64,000 nucleotides of DNA from Sphagnum compactum (GCA_965153455.1 OZ234500.1:16925579-16989578); one strand, 5' to 3'; shown: positions 10,111 to 24,300, numbered from the stretch's first letter. Made by a program: numbers and translations. The notes: generated by a model from the letters alone, not told the origin.

Positions 10111-13100
10111 AAAAGTCCTTTGTATTGTTGTAGTAATCTGGTCAAAGACATGCATATACTATATGGAAAGATAGAAAGAGATCAACATTTCAATGTTGAA
10201 TACTTGCTTTTATTTTGAAGATTCCATGTCCCAAAAGAAGAATATTCCAAAATAATTTAAAATATTCTTTATTTTCCTTCCTAAAAAATATTTTTTAAAA
10301 AATAATTAAATATTTTTTAAAAATTAGAAAATTCTGAAAATAATATAATTAGTGTCGAAGCTGCCAAGGTAGTATAGGTACTAGTGTACTATGGTATTAA
10401 TAATTCTTTAAATATTGGGTCTGAATGTATAAGCCTGAACATTTTTTTTTTGGCAGACTGGGTTTTTGATAATTTTGAGGATTTTGAGAAGATCTTTTTC
10501 TGCTGCTCTGAGGTTTTTTTTGGCTTAAATATGACTTAATATGCCCCCCTGTGCTCCCCCCCCCCTCTCCAGAATTCACCGACCCATTTTTATTACATTT
10601 TCAATTCATTAAATACTCACAGAGAGGCTACAGAGCTGGGTTCTTGTATGTTACTCCACTACAACAATTATGTATATGCAATTTTCCTCTATTTCTTTTA
10701 TAAAAAAAACAGAAAATTTCTAAATTTCTAAAAATTCACGGGAATGGGTTTAATTTTACTTGCCTTTGGGTTTGCATTCATCTTATTTTCTAAACAAAGA
10801 AAATGTTTTCGCTAGGAGAGGTTAAGTAGGAAGTGTAGGGTTTAAACCCATGGGTGAGGGAGGACTAGGACGAGCCTATGTCTAGCCTCACGTTTTATTT
10901 GTTCCCCTGTTCCCATGGAAATATTTATTTTCTACAAAACAAGAAAGAAGCAAGGAAATAAAAAAGAGTTGTTTACATAAGGGGAGGTTCCTATACTCAT
11001 GAGTTTCTCCTGAGGTTTGGGAACACCCTTGGGCTCATGCCCTTGGGTGCCCCTCCCTCAAGAGAACACACTCGTATAGGAACCTCCCCTACAACAAAAT
11101 ATTCTTTTCCCTCCTCCCCCTTCCCCCCATGACTCATGAGTCTGTAGTAGATTGAAACATGAGTTAAGCTACGGCTTATTTTGAAATTTGCAAGCACAAT
11201 GAATGTCACATTTTAGGCGATGGGCTTTGGCATATCTTTTGTTGGACCCTTGTTAATCTATGATGAAACTTGAATGCCATTTAGATTGAAGGGAGTGATA
11301 AATAAGGTAGTCGCACATGTGGTTCCAATTTGAAACTACCATTTTGAGAGATTTTTAGGTATTTGTTACTGAAATCAAATGGGTATGTCCTTAAATGTGT
11401 TTGTCTTTCGTAATTATGTTAAAATTTCAGTCTAGCCAATGTTTTCTCAGCAAAAAAAAATTTGGAAAAATTTGGTTTTTTTAATGTAAATTTGACTACA
11501 TTTGCTAATTTCCGGAATTATTCATCAAGTTTTGGATATCAAAAAATTACGAAAAAAGACCCCTAGTCCTGGTTAGTCACAAATTACTATTCAGTGTTGT
11601 TTTTGTCCAATTTTGTTATGTAACCCACTGGCATAATCATGCATAAGACGATTTAGACAAATTGGTATAGACAAAATATGAAAGTAAAAATATTTAAGCA
11701 TCTTTCTATATTGTTGATTACCTAGTGGAACATGATGTAAAATTTGTTGATTTTATGAAAATATCAAATTTGGTGATAAAAAAACCCCCCAAAAAACTCA
11801 TTTTTGAAAAATCAATTGCCCCCCCCCCCCCCCCCCCCCCCCTCCAAAATATTGGTACTCAATACTCACTATGTTCAAATACCAATTATGAACACTATTG
11901 TTACAAAAACACCCTAGGCACAATCATCTTCCACCACCCTATGCAAACCATTTAAGGTTTAGTCCATCATAATTTGAAGCTATGGCATTTTTCGCATGAC
12001 TATTCATGTAATTTCACACTTGACACCCAAATGACAATTGTCTGAAAGGACAAAAATGGAAAGTTACGGACTTTCCAAAATCTTCACACGACATTGTTGT
12101 GATGATTATGCATGCTTGGTTAGTGCCACTCCTTTGAATGACAAGTTATCGAGAAGGAATAAGTAATGCGAATTATGAACTTTGGACCTCCTCTCGCATT
12201 AACATGGTTCATCATGAGTATCCTATTATATCCATGATAACACTTGTTGTGATCATGTCACTTCATATGAAACCACAATGAATATGGCTATTTTTCAAGT
12301 TCATTTTGCTCTTGAAGACCATAGTATAATCCTACTACCTAGTATGTAGCCAAAATTTTAAAATTTTTAGTAAATTTTCTTATGTAAAAGCACTTGGAGA
12401 AATATCCTATGTGTATTTGGAGGGCACCTTATATTCATCGATATTTCTCTTTGAGAAGAGGAAGGATAATATACCTAATCTTTAAGAGTGGGACATTGGG
12501 AGGGATCTAAGAGAAGGCATAAAAACCAGTGTTTTCTAGATATGAAATTTTCAAGCTCTCCCCCAAGTTATAATTATGACATATTTTTTGGAATGTTATG
12601 ACATATACATAAAAAAATAATAATGCATTTGTTAAGATAGATATATATTTGACTTCAATTTTGGCATAATTGATTTGTTGATTTTCAAACTCAAACTAAT
12701 TACATGATATGTACAAAAGCTAATGATAAAATTTGGATGTTAGAATTAATTTTTGTAATCACACACTTGCCATATAAGACCATAAAAATTCTACAAAACT
12801 AGAAACTTGTGGGGGAGTTGAACCATGGTTTTTTTCAAGAACTTTGTCCAATGCAATACACAAGCTTCTTGCCCCAACTACATCCCACATACACCTCACA
12901 TAAAACACAAAAGCACCTAGACTCACACAACATAACAAAAAGCCATCATCCTTATAATTGGTGAACTCTAGAAGTAAACCTTGATTGAACACAATGACTA
13001 ATTTATAAAAAAAACTATGATTATATCCAACAACTAAATCCATCAATTGCTATTGCACATGTTTAGATAGTATGGTTTAATATTTTATAGACCATTGTAA

Positions 13101-13290
13101 AAAAAGGATTATTGCATTTGCATCCTATTCTAAAACAAGATGATTATAATCCCAACATCTCATGTAATTCTCTACAACTTGAGACTTGAAACAATGATCA
13201 AACATTATGATAAGCATATTGGGAACTTGATGTGCAAAACAAAAATTCAAAAATTGGAAAAAAAAGGTTTGATCACTTCAACAACTTCAA
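10111..13290. other. AT-rich spacer with poly-C tract, no gene recognised
   Basis: Contains a poly-C run at about 11820-11841 and no recognisable protein. A minus-strand open frame of 95 codons at 12759-13046 is the longest here, but it resembles nothing I know and has no gene context. Confidence 0.35.
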
Positions 13291-13429
13291 CTCTCATGTC
13301 ACTTTGAAAGATGAGGACCTCATCGTCAAAAGCATTAAAAGCATCAAGAGAATTAAGCCTGTTCTATTTCAAATTTCAAAGTTAATGTCAAACTAATAGA
13401 TATAGTGAGGATATTGAATAATAGTCGTT

Positions 13430-13700
13430 GACTTTGTGATTAGTTCATCACACAAGACTTGACAACAAGGTTCAAGAATTTTTTTGCAATTATCCATATT
13501 TAAGCTTTAAGAACTTTTTGTTGCAAAGAAATTGTCTTTTACCACCCATAACACAGGATAATGGTTTTTTTGAATTCAAACATAATCACCTTATTATGAA
13601 ATCTAGTTTTCACTAGGGTCTTGATATTATGAGGTGACAACCCCTTTTCAACACATGCCTTCTTCGATTCATGCCTTTGTTTTTCCAGTTTTTTTGTTCA
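13430..13700 (-). mobile_element. hAT-like transposase remnant
   Basis: Reading the minus strand in one frame gives EKGLSPHNIKTLVKTRF, NKVIMFEFKKTIILCYGW, then a stop, KTISLQQKVLKA, a stop, IWIIAKKFLNLVVKSCVMN and a stop. The 'TRFxxKVxMF' region followed by a leucine-rich stretch and a conserved VMN/VLN resembles the post-catalytic part of plant hAT-superfamily transposases. Frame conservation across three stops is the main argument that this was once coding. The superfamily assignment is from memory of the motif and remains tentative. Confidence 0.4.
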
Positions 13701-13759
13701 TGTGATTATCTTCTACAAAATGCCTTGGGTAGCTTTTTACATTAACATGCTTCAAAACT

Positions 13760-15466
13760 ATATTTGCCTCATCATTTATAACATATTGTTAGACTTTAAA
13801 CATAACATGACCAAAATATATACTTTCATAAACTTGTTGAATTTTCAAAGCATGACAATCATATCACCAACCTACTAGACAAACCTATTAAGTATCATAG
13901 GTTCGTACAAATTTTGTGTGAAATTTGATTTTTTTAGGTCAATATTTAAATCACATCAATTTCATGTTATGATTATTAATATGAACAATATTTGGACATA
14001 TTTAATATTTTAAATATTCAAATAAATGAAACTTTTTTTTTTGAATGACGTATATGTTCATGTTTAATACATGAAAATCACATAGTTTAATGCAAAATTA
14101 CATCACAATCATTGCACGAATTTAGTTAAATGTAAATTATATATATATTTCACATTAACACATCATAAGTAGAAAAGACCCATCATATATATATACATTT
14201 GCATAAACATATTATTTTAAAGGCTTATGGTCTCATGAAGTTCAAATAAATTAACAATAAAATGCATAGGGCTCTACGAATAATTTACATAATTAATTAC
14301 TAAAGCAAATGTGTTGATAACAACTTTGGACTTCCAAAGATCAAATTGACAAACATAATTGCTACAAATATAAAATGCAAACAACACATATAATATCATA
14401 GTTTTTGTGACCATTGTAAGAAACACTTTCTTCCACCAAATTAGAGTGAGAAATAAAAAACAACACGTGCGATCTTGTTATAACAATAAACCTCTTTATT
14501 GAAACATTTTTCGTAAGTGGGAAGGGCCATGTACCCATTGCAAATATACAACATTAGATGTTCAAAAAATTGTTATTATATATATATTCCAAATTTGACA
14601 CTCCCACTTAGGCTAACATTATTTATTTATTTATTTATTTTCCAAAAATTTAATGTAGCAGAAGTGGTGATCATTGATAACAAGAAAGAGCCAAAAAAAA
14701 TGCCCATTCATGCGGAACAGATGAAGCCAAATATGCGAAGCATACATCATCCCTGTCAATTTCCAAAACCTCTTTGGGTGTCCATCCTACCAACTCCAAT
14801 TCTCCTCGGTTCCCTACATTTTGTCATTTCTGTCCATTGGTGGTCTACCTAATTTCATCCGCCTCGCAAAGGAAAAATTGATCTCATCCAAGTCCTCCCT
14901 CCACTTTTTTCATCTTCCTTGAACCAATCTCTAATGACAAATAAAGGCAATATAGAACACACAACACTTGGATGATTTTATTTTTCTTTCATCCTCTCTC
15001 CTTCCTTCCAATCTTTTTCATCCCTTTGTATCGGCCTTGTCTGTCTGTCATCATAAGAATGACATTGGGAACATAAGTAGCAGCTTTTAAACATCTATGA
15101 GAAAATGTTTTTTTTTGACATTTGTGAGATTTCATGGACTTAAAAAATTTTAATTTTAATAATAATTATATATATATGTATATATTCAACTATTTATTGT
15201 AATTTTACAAACAACTATTGATTAAATTTTATTTTTTTGGGGGGAACCCACTTTGGGAATCCATTGAGAACTTTGAAGGAACAGCAATGGGGAACATATT
15301 CTGAAACGATTTCTTTTTCCAAGAGCATTTGCTTCCACATAAAGTCCTACGAAGCACCCACACAAAACAAATTTAATGCTCCCACAGTTCCCAATGACAT
15401 TGTCACTAAAACCCATGGGCACTTCCATAAGTGTTGCCAAAGTTCCCTATGAGCAAATCCCTCAAA

Positions 15467-15500
<34 letters not shown>

Positions 15501-15600
15501 CCACACCCCACCCCCTTCCAACCCTACCCCATAAAGACAAATTATTATTTTAAAACAAATTACAATTTCTGAATATAAACAATTTCAAAAAATAAATAAT
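13760..15600. other. AT-rich spacer with simple repeats, no gene recognised
   Basis: Includes ATTT repeats near 14620-14640 and a (CA)n tract at about 15468-15498. No coding similarity was seen. Confidence 0.4.
15468..15498. repeat. (CA)n microsatellite
   Basis: About fifteen CA dinucleotides in AT-rich DNA, followed by a C-rich stretch. Confidence 0.95.
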
Positions 15601-15654
15601 GAGCTATAATTTAAATAGGTATCCAATGAGGAAAATTAAAGAAAAATCGGTAAA

Positions 15655-16815
15655 TCCTGAGTCAGATAATGTCAGATATAGTAAATAAACTATTTAATAC
15701 TGAAAAATATGTCAGAAAATAATGTATATAAAATACTGATGCAAAACATGTCAGAGATACTAAATCAATATCTGACAAAATGAATAAATAAATACATAAA
15801 ATAATATTAAACAAAAGAAACTATCTAATGTAAAATTGTTGGAAAATTTAAATTAATGTACAATATATTTGTAAGAGGAATCCTGAGTACATTTTTTTTG
15901 TTATAAAATATTTCATATATGTTTCCTCACATATATTGTTATTAGTGTATTTTTTCGACGCATATTTGGGAATTTTTTTTTTGGTGGTGTAAATAAGAAA
16001 TAATTTTGCTAAATTTTTGGAAAAATTCCCCAAAATTTCAATATCACAAGAATGAAAAATAAAACCTGAATTTATATATTTAGAAAATATTTTATTTCGT
16101 AGTTCTAATTTCTATAGTGATTTTGGATATGTTATTTTATTGCTGTTTTATGTTATATTTAATATTTAATATTATTATATATTTGGTTCTAAAGTGATTT
16201 TGAATGCGTTATTTTATATTATATATATATATAATTGATATTTTTTCTGACATATTTTGGTAATATTAAAAAAAATTGGTGTGTTTCTAACATGTTTTCG
16301 CTATAAATATGTTATTTATTTGTTCTGACATATTATTTGTAATACTATATTATTTATTTATTGGTTTCTGACATAGATACTGGTAATATTACATAATTTT
16401 TTATGACACAGGGTTTTTTTTTTTTTTTTTTTAAAAATTCCTCAATTAGGTCCACTGGTAATGATCCCTAGCAATAGTTTCGTATTAAATGGCGACTGTC
16501 ATAGGTGGGCTATAGCATTTTTGCAAAAGTGATGCTAAAAGTGGCGACCTAGGAGGTGCTTAGGTCTAGATGTGGCTAATTTAATTATTTTTATTTTGAA
16601 AAATGGCGAAAGGTTTTCATGTTTTTCTTCCCCCTCATTTTCTGAAAAATATGTCGCCAAGTTGCGAAAAAAAACACTTATTCAATTTAGTGGTATCATT
16701 CAATAGTTTTGTTATTTCGTTTCTGACAAATTTTTGGCACAAATATTTTATTCATTAGTCATGACATATTATTACATTAATTAAATATATTTTTCTCATT
16801 TGTTCTGACATGTTA
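15655..16815. mobile_element. Candidate non-autonomous element with inverted arrays of TGTCAGA
   Basis: On the left, GTCAGA occurs at 15661, 15671, 15711 and 15750. On the right, the reverse form TCTGACA or one-base variants occur at about 16246, 16285, 16324, 16367, 16402, 16722, 16760 and 16804. The same seven-base word is thus clustered in opposite orientation at both sides of an AT-rich core, as subterminal transposase-binding sites are in some plant DNA transposons. Exact ends and a target-site duplication were not identified, and no coding sequence lies between them. Confidence 0.35.
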
Positions 16816-16859
16816 TTGGATTAAATAAATATTTAATTGATTTATTTTTTATTCACTGT

Positions 16860-18393
16860 CTTCTCAGAATCTCTGCCGCAACGAAGCCAACGTCTGCTTT
16901 CCGCTGCCACTGCGCTTTTGCGGCAGCGCAGCGCGCGGGTACTTCCCCTCGCCGGAGCTCGCCAGTTGCTGCAGCAGCTGCTACTCTGATCCTCCCGAGT
17001 TCGCAATGCGCAAAGCAATGTCGCGATCTGGATTTATACTAGCAGTTGGTTGTTGTGATGGACGGATGCTTCAGCAACAGCCGCAGACGAAACAGTAACC
17101 ATATCTTAACTTTAGTAGACAGAAGATGATGATGGATTCAGGAGATAGCGAGGGAGGGCTTCATTGAAAACTGCTGCTCGCTGTAGTTGTTGCTGTGGCG
17201 GTTTCGTGTGAATTAAATGCTGCAGAAGGAATGAATGATGGAGCTTGAGGCTTCGGCTTGATTGCGAGTTGGAGAAAGTTAGTACTATCATTATTATTGG
17301 CTCTATCCTCGACGAAGACGACAAGACTCTGTTTTTGTTTTTTCGGTTTCGTTTCTATTTGTTTGTTTGTTGTGTGTTTGGGAGGACAAGAAGGTTGTTC
17401 TTTGGTCTTTTGTCACGATTTTGTTTGTTTTTACAAAGTGTTTTTCCGTTGCGCTCTTTTCCGATGCATGAGCGTCGTCAAAGTAGTTACCGAAGCTGTG
17501 GAAAACACGTATGCGACTGTTGTTGTAGTGCAAAAATACTCGAGGACGAAGCGTAGTTTGGATTATGTCAGAAGAATAGGACGACGACGACGAAGAAGAA
17601 GAATAAGAAGCAGAAGAATAACGACACGGTTTCTTTGTTTTTGCTGGAGGATTTTGAACCTTGACATTCTTCGTAATCGGCGGCGCTTGCAGAAAAGTTC
17701 TCTTGGAAAGTTGCACCAAGAGCCAGATTTGGGCCCAAGCAATGGGAAGTCCTGTGACGCGGTGCTGCTGAAGTGAGTTCCTCCTTTCCGCATTGGATAA
17801 GCACTGTAGTCGCAATCTTTCTTGCTTCTCTCTGTCTTTGTGAACATTGGCGTTGTTATGGCTCTGTTTTCGTTTTCTTATCTTTGCCGTTCAATGCATG
17901 CAGACGGAAGCCAGCAAGCATCAAGGCTACAGTCAGTATCACGGAAGCTGTGTTCCTGTGTTGGCCAGAGTTCGATAATGCGTAGAATAATCCTGAGCTT
18001 GAGGGACTAGTTCTTCCGTTCTGGCATTGTTTTGTCAAGGCACACACAGCTGCCTCCTTTCTGTGTCTTTCTCAACTCTGTCTTTGTCATGGTTTCCTTT
18101 CTCATGTAGCTATTGAAGCCGAAAGCAAGTTTCTTCATGACCTGAGTCACAGAAGCTCTGTTCCTGTCACGTTATCTCATTGTTGAGGCCGGCCGTGCTG
18201 CTGTCGACCTTCTGCTTCTTCACAAACACGAGCAATGTCGCCATGGCTCGTGTTTTTTTGTTGTCCTTGAGTCAAAATCTGTAATCGAAATTAAAACCAC
18301 TTCGACATGACGAGAGCTCGATAACGTGATGGACGAGTGGATTGTAAGCTCAACCAGGTTCTTCTGCAGAACGGGAAGCTTTCTGAGTCCAGT
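16860..18393 (+). promoter_or_regulatory. GC-richer 5' region of the downstream membrane-protein gene
   Basis: Composition changes sharply at about 16860 from very AT-rich to balanced or GC-rich, and stays so into the first coding exon at 18394. Overlapping open frames on both strands between 17245 and 17850 have biased composition (GAC/GAA trinucleotide runs at 17577-17625) and no protein similarity. They are most simply promoter and 5' untranslated sequence, possibly with an intron. No TATA box or transcription start could be fixed. Confidence 0.4.
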
Positions 18394-21300
18394 ATGACGA
18401 GGGATTGCTTTTTGTTACTCTGCAAGCGGATGGGGACCTACAGAGTCCTTGAAGCTTGCTGGAGCACTGTTGTAGTGTATTTGCTCTGTGCACCGATCAT
18501 ACTGGTTGTTCAGGGGGCACAGAGAGCTGCTTTGAGCATTGCCTTTACAGAGACACCTCCGCCTATAACTTCCCGGACCAGTGCAACTTTCCGTTTTGAC
18601 ATCTTGGGTGCCAATGGCAATGATCCTTGCAGACAGCTACACTGCTCAATTCAATGCAAGGTATGCAAATTCTATCTAGCCACAATGGAATGCTCACATG
18701 GCTTGGGAAGCATGTTTGGGGAGAAGAATTTAACAGCACACATCCATAAACCAGTAAGTGGACTCATACAAAGAAACCCTAAGAAATTGGACGGAGCTTT
18801 TGTGATGCTGCAGATGCCATGATCTGCATCTTGTCAATCTGCTTCGGATCCATAGGTGATTGAAGCTCTTTTTTCCTATACAATAATATACTGTTGCTGG
18901 GTTCTTCTGGAACAAAACAGAGCTTGGGAGTAAATGCTGGAGAATTCAAGCATTGGGTCATCCCAAGCTATGGCACCCTAGCTCATCCTGAGCCATGAGC
19001 TAGAGTGAACTTTGCTGAAATCAACAAAACATCACAAGTCATGGGCCTGTAGGTGTTCTCTTGATCTTCTCTTACTGACTCCCAACTTTGGTTTACTGAT
19101 TTTTATGCAGCTGGATCAAGGTCACTTTCAGGATTGCCTCAGCCGCCAAGACTCATATGTCAACCTTGAAAATGGAGGACATGTGTTTTCTGTTGCAGTG
19201 AACTCGTCCAGTGGAGCATCAGCTGTCTCACAGTTCAGCTGGACAGTTGGTGAGCAAATGCTGACCTTTAATTCTATGACTTCAAAGGGATTTTTTGGTT
19301 GTAATTCCAGTTTGTGGATTTGGGTTGCTGTCAAGCAAATCCTGCAGCGTTCATGAATTGTGTTGTGAGGTCCAGATTGGAGAACTTGGATCCATTCGTT
19401 TTTCCACATGAGGGGATTGAGCATCCTGGAAACGTGTCTTTTTTTTGGGATCCTTTGTTGAAGTTGAAGGAAAAGTAGTGAGTAGTCTTTCTCATGAAAT
19501 GCAAGGAGAATTTTGTCACACTTCTATGCTCTTGACCTAAGTGATAAGAATGCAGTCATGCTTCTTGAGGACTTTGATGAAAATCTTACAATACCCTGTT
19601 CTTCTCACTGAAAAATGCACCAAGGAATGCTAATGGTGTGTACTGTTGAAACTCATCAATCTTGTCATGATGTTTTGCAGATACAATTCCTCCAACAGCT
19701 TTTGTTGAGGCTGGGCAGGCATACACAGATGCAGTCAATGTCACAGTCAAAATAACCTTTAGCGAATTGTGTGATCAAGATGGGGGTTTTGTGTGTCCAA
19801 ACACAAGCTCCTGTGATGTAAGTTTTGGAGCCAACTTCACGTGTTAAATGAACTGAACAGCACTTGGTACTAGAGAAGTGGGAGAGCATCTTTCCCTGAA
19901 GAACTAGACCTTTTAAAAAATAAATCCATGGACTGCTTGTTTCTTTGTCTAAATTAGCTGCTGGTCCATGGAGCTGGGGTTGTGACACTGTCAACATTTA
20001 AGGAGATTGAATGTGGACTTTGGGGAGCATCGTTGCCTCAAGAAGTGGACTTTTTTTCCTCACGGATTGCTTGTTTATTTCTCTTAATCAGCTGCTGGTC
20101 CATGGACCTGGGGTTGTGATACCGTCAACGTTTGAGGAGATTGAACATGGGCTCATCTACTCTGTTGTAGTCATGCTTTCAACTCAAGTTCCAAGTGGCA
20201 AAGTCACAGTTGTGATGGCAAGAAGACCCTGTGCTGATGCAGCAGGCAATCTATTCGAAAGGACTGCAAATTCTAGTTTTGTCATCCGATTTGGTACTTC
20301 AATTCAAAACATTTGATACTGATGTTGCTTCAGAATTGTTTTCTCATTTTCAGGCAGGCTGAGCATCTCTTTGCTCTCTAAATCGTAGACCAGGTTTTCT
20401 ATGTGTTGTTCTTACCACACAACTCTACCCTTACATGCCTGCTTATTGGTTTTTCTTATTTTTTCCTGTGAGCAGACCGAACTGCTCCTTCAGTCAATCT
20501 GTGGACAGCTTCTCCAGACTATCAAGTTACAATAAATAACCAATCAAGGACAATCCAAGCCACAAACAGGGTTGCTGACTTGATAATTTTCCTAGACTTC
20601 TCTCAACCAATCATTACTACAGCTAGTGAGCTTCAGCAAATGCTTGATGTCAGCGGTGGTGTTAATCTTACTGCAACAGGACGGAAAAGTCTTGGGAATC
20701 GGCGTTTTGGTTATACTGTGAGTATTTTCAAGGATGAAGCAGAATTGCTTAGAATGATATTCTTTCTGATGAAATCAGTGTTGGAGATGGTTCTCTGATC
20801 ATGTTTGTACCATCTTCTTCCAGAGAGATATGGCTACTGAATTTCAAGGAGGAAGCATATTTGTGACAGAGAGCCTGGACTCTAGACATCAAATGTCTCA
20901 TTGTTCATGCCCTATGTTATGTTTTTTGCAGCTTGGAAACACTTCCAACCCTGCTGTAGTGACTGTATCACTGCCAGGAGACAGAGTGCAAAGTGTATAT
21001 GGTGCCCTAGTTGCAGAGACAACGAATACCACATTCCTCTTTGGTGCGTGTTCTAAGCTTCTCTGTGTTATTTTCATGAAGAAGGATGATAAGAAACCAA
21101 GAGAAGGGAAGGGTTTCTTTCCCTTCCTCATCTTCTTGAATGATGATCTTATCTTTCTGCACCTTCCTTGTGCATCTCTCTTGCTGTTGTTGACCTATTC
21201 TTTTGGATGCACTGAATCGTACCCCTCCTGGTACTATATCAGATACGGAAAGACCTCAAGTCCTTCTCAGTACCACATCACCAGCAAAGACAAAGAGCCA

Positions 21301-24300
21301 CTATATTCCTGTTGTGATACAATTTACAGAACCTGTCTTCCTGTTCAACTCGACAGGGGTAATGGTACTGGGAGGAAATTTGACAAGGCAGGTGCATGAA
21401 TCCTCACCTCTAGATTTGCTTACTGTTTGTTTGTTCTGGCTTACTTAGTTGTGAATATGGAGATTTCTCAATTCTCATGAGAGTTATATGAGTGTTGGTT
21501 TGAGCCTTTCTACCGTTTCACGTTGTTGAGTACCATAAGCATCATAGTCCTTCTGCAATGACAAACTTGAATTCCACCCAGTACCTGTCTGTTTCAAGGA
21601 ATCTGCTGTCTAATGCAACTGTATGACAACTGTATGACAGCTTCAAAGAGGTCTCAGAAACAACATATGCTCTGGAGCTGTACATAGTTGATAACAAGCT
21701 TATGACAGTTGTTGTGCCTGAGAATCAAGCGATGGATATTGCTGGAAACTCAAACTTGGCCTCACCCATTCTTCAAGTGAGACATTGTAAGTTTCTTCAT
21801 TGTCTGCTAGCAATCCTTCAGCAAACTCCTGACTGTTTTATATGATTATTGAAAGTGATTGCTTTCACTGATACCAAGATGGTTGTCCATTGGGATGTAG
21901 ATACGGTACCAGCAGTCTCAGTGGTAATGTATTCCTTAACTACAGCTGGGCTTCTGACCACAACCTTAGCCTCAGCAGCTCTTTCAGTATCATCTGCAAG
22001 TCTAGCAGCTGCAGGTGCTCTCTCCAGCCGGACATTTGGGTCCATTGGTGCAGACCCATCCAGGAATCTATTGGTAAGCAAAGCAATAAGAATGTTGATT
22101 TGTGTGCTGACTTTTTGTTTGTTGTTCTCTGAAAACTTAGTTGAGCTGTTCTTGGATGATTATAAATTCTCCTTCCATCTTCCATTTACCTTTGGTATGT
22201 CAGATATTTGAGATCCTGAGTTTCTTCTGGAGCAAACAATTTTGATCAATGACAACACAAGTATTGCTGTGTGAATCCTTTTTCGGTTTTGAAATCTCTA
22301 GCTTGTCATCGGTTCTGGTTGTGCAGGGTATGGCAAGTCATCTCCAGGTTCTTGCACTATCAGATTGGTTAGCTGTGAGCCTCCCTACAGACTACAGTGA
22401 GACAGTCAAAGGTCTTCGATGGTTGATTCCCCATGTGAAGACTCCATGGCAACACAGTTGGACATCCAAGAGTGACTCTGTTTTTGGGAACAATATAGTG
22501 ACCAACCTTCCAATTGTGGTCCAATTTTTCAGACATGGAGGACGACGGTTACTAATGCAGGAAAGTGTACTTACAATGGAAGTTTCTGTTGAAGACAAGC
22601 CTGCTGAAGAGCATTTCATACTGAGCTGTAGACATCAAAGAGGAAAGGTGCGAAAGCTGTATGGAGATGTAAACAATGAGTCTGCTTAGACCTGCTTTGT
22701 GTCTAATATCTGTTTTATCTTTTGAACATTTAATATCTCACCAATACAAGAATGTGGAAAGGTATCCCTGTTCTCTGTTTCCATCAGCAAACTCATTTGA
22801 GACCTCTTGTCCTGAACTCTGTGTGGATACAGTATCAGTTTGTGGCAGGGGATATTAACTGCTCCCCACATCAAGAGGAAGTTGGCAAATATATCCATAG
22901 AGGACGTCTGCTAGGATCCAACACAAGCCTCTTTGGACCTGCTCTTGCAGCTGATGAATACCAGCTGTACTTTCTGGTAGATTTCCCTCTCTGTGTGTGT
23001 ATGTCTGTTTGTATGCTTGTTGCCTTGCATACTTCCCTCAAATTTTTCATGGAGGTTGTGGCTAAATTTGATGGAAAACTTACAAGTATCTACATTCCTT
23101 ATCTGTTGAAACTCAACATAAGGCTGCATCTGGCCAAAGGATCAGGGGCTGCAAATCTTATTCTGTCACTCAGTGACTCGTGCACCATGCTTTAACTGCC
23201 TCTGATATATGTTTTGCAGAACCAATCCCTGAACTTGGAGTCACTAAGGGACACGCTCAATACAAGGGTGTATACTGGGTAAGCATGCAATACAACCACC
23301 TTGTTGTGTGCCTCCTGAAACCTGCTCATTCATCTATCTCATTATTCAATCTCATTGTTCAATCTCTTATCTAGAATAGGACCTTCTGTGGTACTGTTAT
23401 TTTCACAAACCAACAGAGCACTTTTCTGGTGCATCATCCATCAGCCCCTTTCATGCTCTGTTGATGTGAGATAACTGTGCCTTTGGTCCTTCCTGCTGGA
23501 AGTCAACATCTTTGTTGCATCTGCTTCTGATTCGCTTCCTTGACTTGAATCCGAAGTTGGGTATGGAGGATTCAAATTGCAAGATTGAAGTCTCTTCAAT
23601 TTTTTTGAAAAGGAGACTATCTTAACCAATTGGTGAATCTCCATTGCATTGTAGGTGGCAAGATTTTGAGAGAAATATGTTTTGGTTAGCAGTGGTAGGA
23701 GGTGGTCTCATCCTCCTGCACATTCTGATGTTGGTTTTCTTGCGGTGGCGAACCAAGACATCTCTTAGAGGAGCCCTCAGTGTGCCTCGGTTTGAACTCT
23801 TTGTCCTCGTACTTGCCTTACCAGCTATTTGTCAAGCTTCTGCATTCACCATCAGAGGTAAGTCCCTCTGCAAAAGCAGACCTCTCATGCTTTGTAGATG
23901 TATTTGACTTGCAGATGCCTGTGAGATTGTGTGTCAGAATTTGTGTCTCAAGATGGATCTCTGCTGTCTGTCCATTATGTACCAATGGAAGAGTCGCATT
24001 TTCTTACAATGACAGTCAAACTTTGTGACTGTAGGAGGCACAGAGGCAGGCATTGGAGTTGGGGTGTTATTACTCTCAATCCCTGCATCATTACTTCTCT
24101 CTGTATCCATCTTCCTTACATATGGCATTTTCATGGGGGAGCTGGTACAATACGAAGAGATATGCAATGAGATGGAAGTGCATAAATGCCATGTTCCTCT
24201 TACCCTCTTGGCAGGCTCAGGCCGACCAGGCAAGTGGTTCAGAAAAAAAGGCCTGGCTTCCACATTCTTGCCAAGGTATGGTTCTCTCTTTGAGGATCTC

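Noticed and set aside
12759-13046. 95-codon minus-strand open frame
   Set aside because: No recognisable motif, no splice or promoter context; length is within chance for AT-rich DNA.
4912-17000. Possible missing kinase catalytic exons in a very long intron
   Set aside because: No HRD, DFG or APE-type coding blocks were seen on the plus strand by eye; only transposon relics and AT-rich DNA. A translated search would be decisive.
17245-17850. Overlapping open frames of 60-172 codons on both strands
   Set aside because: Low-complexity composition from GAC/GAA repeats, no protein similarity, and they lie in the GC-rich 5' region of the membrane-protein gene.
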